In this document: positions 1-11,149 of the stretch, piece by piece
How positions within the stretch are numbered: the first letter of the stretch is position 1
Layout of the letters: each line of letters begins with the position of its first letter
Notes under the pieces: generated by a model
Databases searched by the model: none
Told to the model about the DNA's origin: nothing
What the model saw: the letters and a program-made list of their open reading frames with translations, nothing else
Made by a program: the position numbers and the translations under genes
Source: Corynespora cassiicola
Lineage: Eukaryota > Ascomycota > Dothideomycetes > Pleosporales > Corynesporascaceae
Direction: 5' to 3'
Assembly: GCA_022059125.1 (NCBI GenBank)
Contig: JAEUWY010000001.1
Coordinates: 1,798,001 to 1,862,000, forward strand
DNA: 64,000 nucleotides

Positions 1-3000
1 CCACGTCCAAGATCCCAAGCCGGCCGCAAATTTCCCCTCTGCTGATCGATTGAGCCGGCCACGCCCTGCCGGTCCGCCTGCGTTTGCGGCCCTGCCCTAG
101 CCTTATCAAATCTCCCATGCACCCGTCGTCGGTTGCTACTCCGCGACCCTCTCCAGGCTCTTCCGGTGCGCCTCATGCGGCACCAGCCAGACTCCCACCA
201 TCCACCGCGCGAGAAACTGCCCGAAAAGCCTCGCACTGCGGCCCGGAGCTGCACCGCTCCCAAACGTCCGCACGCGCGTGGCCAGCGATCGGCGCCCGGA
301 GTCATCGCGGGCCCAGCCCATCCCATGATAGGACGCCCCAAGCCCAGTCCCCAATCGTTCGCTGTTGCGGACTCGCATGAGTTTATATCAAGTGCTGCCT
401 GGTGGATGCCGTCCGATGCTTGGTCAAGACGAGCTATCACCTGCCGTGATTTCCCAAAGTGGTTTGTCGTGCTCGCTGCCTCTATGGCCTCTGCTGCCCT
501 GCCCTTGCCAGACTTCTGCCTTGACCAACGAGTCCGCCCAAGGCCTTCAGCTTCGTCCTGAGGCCGCCATCCTTGACTCCGTCGCGCATGACTAACTTAC
601 CCCCATGCCCCCCTCCTCAGCCGGCTATAGGCACCCGTGGCTTCATGGCTGAACCTCAGCCAGGATTTTTTACTCCCACGCCATGTGCGCACCATGGCAT
701 CGGGTCCTCCGTCACGTACAGCTGAAACGTGCATGTCCGGCGGCAATCGCACACATCCAAAGTCTATCGCTGCACACTCCCGCTCGACATTTCCGTGCGC
801 CGCCACTAACCAGCCCGCCGACCCAACCTGATATCCATGGCCACTTGCCTCTTGTTGAGAGCTGCTTCTCAGTGCCGCGGCAGACCTCTCTGCTGTGCCA
901 ACGCATCTGGTCAGCCTGTGCCACCTAAACCAACGGGACTCATCACTGACCCCATCGTCTGCGTATCGATCCCTCTTGCTAGTCGTACAAGGTAAACTAC
1001 TGTTTCCTTTTGTCGTTGCATCTACTACTCCGAAATGGGCATCACCTGCCTCAGCTCTCTCCAAACGCCCCAGCATCACCAGAGCTCTGAGGCTGAGCCC
1101 TTCACGCTTTTTGCCTCATCGCCGTGCACCACGATAGAATGGACACGTCGTTCCTTTTCTCCACCTAGGGCGTGCTTTGTCCTCCATCATCAAACGTTGG
1201 CCTCGTCCATTGCCACTGCCGCCATGTGTACGGATGCGGCCCGCGGCCACGAAAACCGTCGGGCCTGATATCCCTGGCGTTGAAAACCCGCGACTGCACA
1301 TCGGATTCTTTTTGTTGCAGGGACCCGATGCTGGGAGCCAAACGGAAGTGGCCGAATGATCACGGGTACAAACGAACGACCCGTCCTTCCGTCGTGTCAA
1401 TTTTGATCAACTTTGATCAGACTCGCCATGCTAAACGCATCGCAAGAAAGAAAGCCTACGTTCTTGTCTCGGTTGAAGCCGAATGTGCCCGCCGCAGGGA
1501 TTTCTACTTGTAACCACACCTTGATGACCTGGTTGCTGGGCTCCTTGTGCAGTTTGTTACACACGCTCTCACGTAGCCTCGAGGCAAGCAAGGGCGCGGT
1601 CCCGGATACCAGGTTTAAGAAAAGCCTCTCGGAATGTCCGCTGTGGGGGAAGATCGTTCTCTGATGATGCACTGACACGGGTGACTTGCATGCGCTAAGG
1701 AGAACCTTGGACGACGATGCAAAACACAGTCGGCCACGCAACGGCTTCGTCATCGGTGGTGGGGGGCACATATTACAGAGTCAGTCGAGATCGCAGATGT
1801 ACCAGCCATGACATGCTGCCACCATGGCAAATGGCGCTCTTTGCTACTGACCATTCGACTCCTCTCTCCCTCTCCAAGCCACCACAGCCTCCCCCCATCG
1901 AATCATCGGTGTGCGACATCAACCAACCGTTACCGTCTCACTTGCTGTTCTCTTCGTAGTTGAGCAGCTGGTGAGTTTCATGTTGCCCTTACAGTCGGCC
2001 GGATTCGTTTTTTGTTGCATATGGTATCACAGTACAACCGCATCGTCTTGGCCATCCACATAATATTCGAGGACGTACTCGCTGGTGTCGGGCATTCCTA
2101 AGTGCGCCATTGACGACCAAGATGCGTCTCTATGAACATTTGCTCGAGTTCACTCGACCATTGACTAGAAACGGAACAAGGTTTCTGGTGTTCCAGCACG
2201 GAATCTGCATCTCTGCCACCAATGTCTTGATTCGAATGTAGACCGAATATGCCTCTGGAGCCGTTGAGCACAAAGTGCTGTCATGTTTCAATCCAATCTC
2301 ACAGCGTCACCATGTCTAGATAGGCGCGTCTACATGAGACAATGCAAGTTATGTGCTGTCTGCATATGAATGATGGATTGCGAATACCTCGGGCCGCATG
2401 GTTGTGTACGAGTTATTGTCAGGGAGAACGTCACCTCCCTGATTTCCTGAGGATGTCTTGACATTCGATTCTTTTCCCACGGTGAAAAAAAAATAAAGTA
2501 AGAACAGGCTACTTCTTTCCGGTCATGGTATGCGTACAAAATCTCCTTATCTATCTTCATCAAGATGCTTTGATCGATTTAGTCAATCATTCTATCCGGA
2601 AAAAGACCATTTTTGGACCAGAAAAGCATCAAGGCGGTGCTAGGACCATTGGGTCCTCCTTCAAGGTGACATCATTTTGAAAATATCCATGTTAATTGTG
2701 TTTCTGACGAGGCTCCATATCAGTTAACTGATTGCTCCATTCGGGACATATCCGAACTCTTCCAACGTTGGTTTGGTCAACCCTGGCTCAAGGGATTGAC
2801 TTTTGGTCCAAATACCGTCTTCCAGCCCATGAAAAGCGTATCTTATAAGTGTTGCATTGCAGGAGCGCAATTTTATTTGAGAGAAGAAACTACTTTGCCA
2901 GCAGCATGAATAAACCAATATCTAGGAGGCCATTCAGCATGAGAAATTGTTACGCACCTGCCAAATTAGAACATCCCACGGGACAACCGACAAACTCCAG

Positions 3001-4072
3001 CTTACCAGTACACATTCAACACATCCAGACAATAAAATAACGAGATTCATCTTACTGGCTATACACCTCAATGTCGGCACATCACCAGAATGATTGTCAT
3101 CATCTTACAGTCTCTATTGTGAATGTTTGCGCAATCGCCTCACCACGCACGACGTCCCAATAACCTCACACCAACCTGCAAGCACCGCCGATCTCCAGAG
3201 AAAGGTCACCCCTCCACCGTTTTGGCCGGTCAGCTTGCAGCGGGCTCGCGACCGGCTTGACACTTGAGCCGGGCTCTACCGAGCCGATCTTGCCAGCGCA
3301 CAATGCAGGTACGCTGCGGCGAATCAGGAACGCGTATGCAGGGACAGTGTGCGCGGGAACGCATCTGGCGAATCACGAGACTCCAAGGCCCTAGATGTGT
3401 AGGCTTTAGATTTTTTGGGTGTGAGGTGCAGTAGGGCTGGCTGGCTGGTGGGTTGGAAAGGGCGAGAGCCGGGGTCACGTACACGTGGCGGGCTGGCGGT
3501 GCGTGGGGGATGCGGCTGAGGGCCGTCAATGGGCGGACGTTTTACCTAGCAGAGTAAAAAAATCTGTTTAATGGAGGAGTGGACGAATTAGAAAGTCGAG
3601 TGCTGTCAAGCTTTTTGCGTTTTGGAGATTTTCAAATTTTCAAATTTACGCTAAGTGCGGGTATGGGGAGGCCCTGGCCTATCGTTTGGTGGAGAATGTG
3701 ATATCCTCAACTCTGGGCAGGATCTAATAATGATGAGTAGGATTTGAGCAGCATGGGGCGATACAAGCACAATGTGATGCGACAGGCACTGTATAGCAAG
3801 CATGAGAGAGAAGAGTAGAATCGAAAGCTGTTCATCGCCATTAAAAGTCCCAATGACCAAGGTATATACCATCTACATCGTGAGCCATGACCCTATTCAT
3901 CCCATCCTCGATCCCAATTCCCATCCCATCCCACAATATCAATCCTGAACCCAATAGAAGCCAATACCATCCCATATCCACCCTCCAAAGTAAACCAGGA
4001 AAATATAAATCCAAGCAAAACGAAGAAAATGGGTATTGCGCATAACATGTCCATCTCGAAGATGCCACAGCA

Positions 4073-4112
<40 letters not shown>

Positions 4113-4367
4113 CTCTCAAAGCCCCCAAGGCGTCCGCCCAAACGTACGCGTACATTTCAGGGCCAGGGCAGGGCGGGGGTATATGCCTCTCTCCTTCTCC
4201 ACCCTCTTCTTTTTCCCGCTGCCACAACACCAGCGCAAAGAATGTAAACCATAAACAAACTCAGAAAAAGAAAAAAACTCATGGGAATGAAAATTCCCTC
4301 TTCCTCGATCAAAACATCTCGGGAAGTATTAAAAAAAAACGTGTGGGCGGGCAAGACGTGCGCTCTA
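1..4367. other. Gene-free stretch at the left edge
   Basis: I see no convincing gene in these 4.4 kb. The open frames are short, overlap on both strands and have no recognisable domain or intron pattern. Roughly the first 1.7 kb is GC-rich; from about 2.0 to 3.2 kb it becomes AT-richer. The right end, next to the stop of the 4368-6625 gene, probably contains that gene's 3' untranslated region, including the CAG repeat at 4075-4110. Confidence 0.5.
4075..4110. repeat. (CAG)12 microsatellite
   Basis: Twelve uninterrupted CAG units. The tract lies about 260 bases beyond the stop codon of the minus-strand gene ending at 4368, so it would read as (CTG)12 in that gene's 3' untranslated region or flank. 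The poly-Ala and poly-Gln frames it opens are repeat artefacts, not genes. Confidence 0.9.
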
Positions 4368-6625
4368 CTAAAACGCAACCCCAACCGGCGTCCTCACCTC
4401 CCCAACCTCCATCGCGCCCCTCCCCCTCTCCGCCGGAGCACAAACCTCCATACCCCTCAGGAGCTTGTAGTTGGGACTCTGGGGTGGCTTCAGCTCGCGA
4501 CTCCTCACGCTCGTCACGCTCCGCGCACTCCCCAGCGCCGCCTCGACATAAAACTCCTTCTCCTTGGCCAGTACGAGGGGCGCGGGTACGCGCCTCGTCT
4601 TGCCCTCGCCGCGCAAGATGTTGACGCGGGCGGGCGTGGGCGGGGAGTGGTCTGGGCTCGCGGAGCGGGAGGACAGCGTGGGCGTTGTGGAGTAAGAGGC
4701 CGAGGAGGAGAGGAGGGTGACGGTAGCGGTGTCGTTGGAGGGATGGCGGGTGTGCAGCGTTGCTGAGCCAGCGGAGCCCGAGGTCGAGGGGCGGGAGGGG
4801 GGCGTGCGGGGCCTTTGGAGCGCGGCGGGCTCGCACTGGTAGAAGGGGGTTGTGGGGAGGGAGATGTTCTGCGCTGGGGTTGTGGGGGCGGTGCGGAAGA
4901 AGGAAGGGGAGGATGGGGTGGTGGGGAGGGAGCGCTTGAGCCAGGCTCCGAGGCGGTGGATGGGGGTTGTGGGGGTTGGGATTGTCGGAGTGGGCGGCGT
5001 GACCGGGTTCGAGTTCAGCGGGCCGGTACCGGTGCGTGAAGGGGGAGCAAGAGTAAGGCCGGTGGTCGTGCGGGATAGCGACCTAGGGGTCGACGTTGCT
5101 CCCGGAGGAGGGGAGGCTACCTGGCGTCCGGCAAGAGGAACAGAAAAGGCGGAGCCAATGTCTGAGAGCGTCTCTGAACGCACGTGCATGCGGAGTGTGG
5201 GCGCGAGGGCAGGAACGTGGTGCGACGGAGAGAGAGGCGGCCTGTTGATTAGAGCTGGGGACAGGTTCGTCGAGCGGTAGGCGTCAGCCCTGCGTTCTTC
5301 GATGATGGTGTTGAGCTCGCGGATTTCATCATCGACGTCCACCTTTGCTCTCCTGACACTGACTGGCCTAGAGGGGGCAGTGCTGGCCCGCGAGCGGTTA
5401 GGCGATGGCAGGCGAGAGAGAATGGTGTTGGGTGAAAGAGTCCCATGGGCAGTGTTGGCGCGCTGTAATGGCGGTCGGTCGCTGAGGTTGGACACTGGCC
5501 GGCTCCTGGGCTCTTCTACCAAGTGCGGGAGCGTAGAGAGAGTCCCTGAAGGGGGCCTTGATTGGACCGAATGTTGACTCTGCACACTCGACCTCCGAGA
5601 GCCTGACCCAACAGGCTTCCTCTGGATAAGATGAGAGGCATTTGATGATATAGAATTAGTTCGAGAGTCCCTCTCGCGCACCACTGCATCGGCGGGAAAC
5701 TCTAGATCGACCACTGGCCTAACGGTCCAGTCATCAGTAAAGTCTGGCAGTGGAGACAGCCGCCCATCGGGAAGGTAGATGGAAAGCTCTAGAGGTCTGA
5801 AGCTGCGGCGACGACGAACAGGCATGGGAACGTCGTCGAGCATGCTCTGAATACCATTGGATCCGTCGACACCGTCAAAGTGTCGAAAGTCCATTGGGCG
5901 TCCAATGCTAGGCCGGGGTCTGGAATGTGAGCGCCGGGGTCTGGACAGCGTGTGGATACTCGCACGGGACGATGCCCTTGTCGCAAATTCACGGCCATTG
6001 GATACCCATTGCGAAACCTGACGGCTCATGGCCGTGCTCGGACGGGGTTGGATTGATTCGGCTCGGGGGAATGGAACAATCTGAGGCTGATCGTAGCATA
6101 TCCGCAATTCAGACTCGCCTAATAAAATGCGTTAGTGGCTTTTGTGAATGACTATAAGCGCAACGTTGGATGGTAGTAAGCAAGCTGCAGGTGTGTATTG
6201 ATTGATGCGGCGAGATATTAGCCATATTAAGGGGAGGGGCGGCGTAGGCGAAGCGTGCAGCTCAACAGGAACAGGAAAGACTCAGAAAAAACATTGTGAA
6301 AGGTATCGTGAGAATGAAACGCGGGGCCTTTCAGAGACAATTGTCGTCGTCTCGCTTTGTCGTATGCAATTGCAAGCCTGCACAATGACAGGCGAGCCCA
6401 GACATGCAACGTGACACGGCGTATGCCAGGTGCCGCTGTATGTTGAAGGTGGCTTTGCATATCGAAAAAGAAAAGAAAAGAAACGGAGAGAATAGACATA
6501 CTGGTGGCGGGAAGGACTCCTCTTTGGTTGTCGTCGTCGATACTGTCGCGTCGGGATGCACAGCATCCGAAAGTAATGGCCAGCCATGGTGATTTTGATT
6601 CGACATTCGACGGTTGAAAAGCCAT
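4368..6625 (-). CDS. Ser/Pro/Arg-rich protein of unknown function, two exons
   Basis: Predicted 624 aa from exons 6625-6502 and 6118-4368. The 383 bp intron has a GTATGT donor, a CTAAC branch site about 13 bases before the acceptor, and ends TTAG; the join reads VLPATSESELRICYD. The ATG at 6625 is the only nearby in-frame start and gives an N-terminus containing GCCASRR. The rest is low-complexity Ser/Pro/Thr/Arg sequence with many RPS and TPP motifs, as in phosphorylated scaffold or cytoskeleton-associated fungal proteins. One short block (IHRLGAWLKRSLP, near residue 420) looks amphipathic. I recognise no catalytic domain or transmembrane segment. Similar long disordered proteins are common in ascomycetes, but I cannot assign a function. 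The exon 1 start is less certain than the rest. Confidence 0.72.
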
Positions 6626-8433
6626 GCTTGCTTACCGGGCAAGCATCTCCTCCTCTTGACGATGCTCTCTCATGCGCACCCAAAACGAAAACCAAAGGAG
6701 TGGCAGGCCGTGTGCGGGCGTGTGTGAACAAGGAATTAAGGCTGAAGGGGACGGGGAGGCAGGGAGAATAAGAAGAGAACAGACAGCAGAAGCAGAAACA
6801 GAAACAACGGGGATGTGGCACCAAGCAGATCTCTTGCACAGCGGAGGAACGAGGTGTCAGAGAGGTGGATGGAGGCGTGGGAACGGCGGGCAAAGTTCCT
6901 TTGTTCTGGATGCGAAGGGTTGCTGGTGCTGTCTGTCGCCCGCAGGACCGGCTCCGGGTGAGGATTCCACAGGGCGAAAATTCATGAACATATATGACCC
7001 CTCGAGGCGTCTGCAGGCCCCAAGCGCCAATCGAAGGGGAGGTTGCGCACATCAGGGCAGCACCCCATCGCCGGGGAGCGGGTCAAGCATCGCGGTTGCG
7101 AGGAGGTGCCTGTCGGACGGGGGGCGTTGGGTTTCTGATTGGCGAGCCTACTCGATGAGCTGGCTAAGCGCCAGAGGCATGCATATCCACTCACCACTCA
7201 ATAGCGCTTCGAGCTCGAAACTGCCAGACGGGCCCGGGTGTGCCACCGGGAAGAGGCTTGTCCTTCCATCCTGGCGGCTCCTGATTGATCGGGCGGAACG
7301 TCGGTGTTGGCACGGCGCGAGGGGAATTTGTAAATTTAGATGCGACCCGCGGCGTCAATCGACTGTTTGGCGGCGCGTTGAAACAGTAGCAGGTTGACGA
7401 AGTTTGCTCTTTAAGATTTCCCGTCCGAGTCTCGAGCACAGCGCGAGGCAGAACAGCGGCCACGACTCTGCTTGTCGCGACGTTGTCGAAGTCGCACGCC
7501 GTTGTCGTTGCTGAACCGCTGCTCGCCGCCGCCCGCAAACGCATGATCGGCCGCTTGTGTGGCTTTTCGCATACCCGCGCGCTGGCCAATCAGATGGCGC
7601 AGTCCTTCAATCTTCCTCACCACGCGATACCCATTATGAATCTACTTGGAACTCCGCAACGCCATTGGCACGTTTTGCAGTGTCCCAAAACAGCCGTCAG
7701 GTGGATTAGCGTCGGCCTGGAACCAATGGCGCCCGAGGAGTCGACTTCGGCAGTCACACTTCCACGGCTGGTGCCAGCGAACACGTCCACATCATACCTT
7801 AACCCACTTGCCATTACGACAAGCTTCACTAACCGGCTGTAAATCGAGGCCAGACAGCGCCGTCCGTCTCCCCACAGTGTCGTAACCAAGATCTTGGTTC
7901 CGCGCAAGCGGGCAGCCTAGAGGCCGGTGGCGGGTTCACCTTGATTGGACACCACGTGACGGCGTTTATGCGCGCCAAACTAAACAGCATGGTCTGACAG
8001 CTGTCAGAGACGGTCTACTCGAGGAGCGGCAGTTGGGAACGCATTTGGATAAATAAATAGATTGGCACTGAATTACGCCTGGAAGATGCCCGCAGCCCGT
8101 GGAACTGAAATATTAACAAAGAACAGATCATATGCGCCAGTAGGGTATAGAACATATCGCGCCATGGCCATCACCTCAAAGTGGATATGATGCTGATGCG
8201 GATCTGCAGTTTCATCATGAACAGGTACGGCCAGGAAATCCCCCGAAAGTCTCTCGTGCTCTCACAACCAGTCAGCGGCCCCGGGCATCTCAATTCTGGC
8301 GGCCACTCCAGAGCCTCAATTATGCACCGGCGATCACTGTAGACGCCATGCCCCCGAAAACTCGTCGAAGACTGCAATACGGGCATGCCTTAAAACTCAG
8401 CATGCCCACTCATGGTAATGCACTCTGAGACCA
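6626..8433. other. Intergenic region
   Basis: About 1.8 kb between the start of the Ser/Pro-rich gene and the 3' end of the TMEM184-like gene. It should hold the promoter and 5' leader of the former (right part read on minus). I see only short overlapping frames and no recognisable coding sequence. Confidence 0.5.
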
Positions 8434-10692
8434 TCAGTCGTCATTCCAGGCGTTGCGCTCCTCGCGGAAGCTGCCATACTGCGGACTGGTCCGGTCGGTG
8501 CGGTCGTGGTCATGGTCATGGCTCAGGTCGCGCGATTCCCAGCGTAGCGCTTCTTCGGAGACGGGCGGTGCAATGTCTTTGCGTCGTTGCTCCTCATCGC
8601 CCTCCTCTCTTGTAAAGGGGTAGTCAAGGTTGTGCACCCGCTCCGGGTTATGAGGCTGTGGGGAATCTGGGTCGAAGCCTTCGCGGACCTCCTCGGCCTG
8701 CCCCTCCGGTGGATATGTGTGGCTATATAGGGGTCAGTAAAGGCATCATCCAGGTTTCGTTTGCACAAACTTACACAAAGTGTTTGGGCGGGACTTCGTT
8801 CCAGCCAGGGCCACCCTCTTTGCGGGCTCTGACACGCTCTACCTCCTCGGCCTCGTGATCCTCGACGACTAAATCGACCAACTGACTCTTGTCCGACTTG
8901 CCTGAGCTAGACGAGGAAGACGATTTTTGTCTCAGGAGGTTGCCGACGAGCGGGGCTCTCGATTTGGAGCTAGAGGCCTCGTCGTTCGAGTCACTTCGCT
9001 GCTTGCCCTTGTCTATCGACTCCTGAAGCGACTTGATCTGACTCTTTCTCCTCTTCTTGTTATCACCTGTGGGCTGATACAGATTGCGGTTCGTTGAAGC
9101 CGTGATGATGGGAGGGTTGTTATACAGGCGGTCCTCGCGTGTCGCCCGGTGTGCTTCAATCACGGGGTAGTTCCAGTCACCAAATTCAAGCGCGCGTGCA
9201 CTGTCGAAGAGCTTCTCGTCCTCGGGGTTCAACATCGGCTCCTCATCCTCCTCCGTGGCCCCATATCTAGAGCTGTCGAGGGCACGATGTGCTCCTGGGC
9301 TCATCGTTCTCGCGCGGCTCCCAGAGCTCACCTTGGACAGAAGAGGTTCATGCTCAGATTGGCCTGGTTTGGGGATCCAGTATTTGCCTTTGCCCCCTCT
9401 TTCATATCTCATACCTTCACGCATGCGCGCAGTTCGAGAAGACGATTCCTCGTGAGCCAGAACATTGTCGCGCGCATCGAAATATCGGTATTCGTAATGT
9501 TTTCCAGCAAATGTGTCCTTGGTATCCTGGATGAGATCCAGGGGACCAAACGCATCACGTAGAGCATACTTGACGGGCAGACGAGCAGCCGAGATGGTGT
9601 CGTCAGCGTAATCGTGCCAAGAGAAGGCGTACCAGTGTGCCAGGGAGAAGAGGGGCATTTCGAAGCAAATGAGTGCATCCTGAATAGCTGCGGCTAAATT
9701 GTCCGATGAATAACCAGGTACGTCATCGGGAATCGCGCGTAGCCAAACCAAAATAGAAAGAAAAAAGCCCTGCCAGTAGGACGCGAAAATGATTCCCTTG
9801 ATGCAAAGGAACTTGGGCATGGGACGGAAAGGCTTCAGATCCTGCACCATGCATACCCAGAACATGGCCAGAGCATACAAACTAACTGTTATGCTGACGT
9901 TGTATATAAGACCACTCCAGAAGTACCCGGAGCTGACTCCAATGTAGCCTTCTTTGTATGTGTGGGTGGCCTTCATGATGATGGCCGCCAGGGCAAGGAT
10001 GGGTTTGGCCCATGTGTATTGTAGGATACCGCGCTTGATGGCAAGGAAGGTATGCGGGTCGGAAATGTCTACTTTTGGGAGGAAGTAGTTGAGTGGCCAG
10101 AGGTGGGAGACGGGCGCACGGCCGGTCATGAGAATAATGAGTGCTCGCTCGCCGCCAATGAAGTTTATCAATAGCTGGAAGAAGGTGTAAATGGTAAAGG
10201 CCTGGTGTGTGTTAGTGTAGTTATTCGTGAATCTCATATCCATCTTACCTCGTAGACATCGCGTAATGGGCCTATCCAGAATGCTGCCTTCAAGGACACG
10301 AGGCTCACCCAGGATGAGGCCGAATAGATGGGAACCCTATCAACGTGAGCTTTGACCATGCCTCTGGTGTTTACACGCACATGAGTAGTATCCGCACGAC
10401 ATATCGTTGGAGCAGGGGCTTTCGGTAGTTTTTGCTAGAATATGGTTCAATGACGGGCTATGTACGACCGAAAGGGTCTGCTCACGCTTGCAACCAAACA
10501 GCACTTGGAGATACGTCAGTGCAACGGCTCAGATACAGGGGACGGGGAGACCAACACTACGGTGATGAGACTGGCAACAAGAGCAGCCACACCGGCCACG
10601 ATGATGACGGCGCGAGCGAATCTATCGCCCGTTCCGCCGGGGGACAGGTCAGAGGGGCCGCCCATGGCATGGAGGTTGCCTGGTGCGGACAT
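8434..10692 (-). CDS. TMEM184/DUF300 (organic solute transporter Ost-alpha-like) membrane protein
   Basis: Predicted 670 aa from six exons: 10692-10556, 10503-10486, 10434-10381, 10336-10249, 10201-8775 and 8722-8434. Joined, they give the family core AVWLQAKNYRKPLLQR, then RILLMVPIYSASSWVSL, then RDVYEAFTIYTFFQLL and FIGGERALIILMTGR. About seven hydrophobic segments lie in the first 300 residues. The C-terminal half is a charged, Ser-rich cytosolic tail. The family comprises seven-helix proteins of vacuolar or endosomal membranes; the cargo in fungi is unsettled. Most introns are 44-52 bp with CTAAC or CTGAC branch sites. The first donor (GTTGGT, at 10555) is weak and the second exon is only 18 nt, so the N-terminal joins are the least certain part. 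It faces CSF1 across a 457 bp promoter. Confidence 0.88.
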
Positions 10693-11149
10693 GGTTGAGG
10701 TGAGGCGGCGGGACAAGGAGCGTCAAGAAAAGGTGCTCAAAGCAGAGCGAGAGAGAACCGCGCCGGGTAGAGTGTCAAGATTTCAGCGGACAAAAAGAGC
10801 CATCATGCGGAGACGCAGCTGGACCTTGCTGTGGTCTTGTGCGGCGGAGGAGCGAAGTTTGGATGGACCCTCGCCGGGGTTGATTGCGGAGGGAGCTCGG
10901 GCCACCCGTGACGCGCATCTGCCATCGATGCGACTCGTGACAGCGCCGCGGACCCGATGCCCTGCGTCCTTTCACTGATTCCACCCACTGGCGCGGCTCT
11001 TCTAGCAGCCACCATCGTCGCTGGAACCTCCCCGGACGAGACAGCTGGTATCCTGCGCCCTCTCCCCCGCGAGCCCCGTAGAATGCGCCACTTCCTCTCT
11101 GGACCACCATGAACCGCGCCCAACCCGCACACCCTCGTTTGCTGCCGCC
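10693..11149. promoter_or_regulatory. Divergent promoter between the TMEM184-like gene and CSF1
   Basis: The 457 bp between two start codons pointing away from each other must carry both core promoters. I see no gene in it and no clear TATA box. It is GC-rich with pyrimidine-rich runs close to the CSF1 start, as is usual for fungal housekeeping genes. Confidence 0.6.

Noticed and set aside
1..1500. Overlapping open frames of 60-160 codons on both strands.
   Set aside because: No domains, no splice pattern, no preference for one strand; typical of GC-rich non-coding DNA.
3841..4254. Frames with poly-Ala, poly-Leu or poly-Gln tracts.
   Set aside because: They come from the (CAG)12 microsatellite read in different frames.
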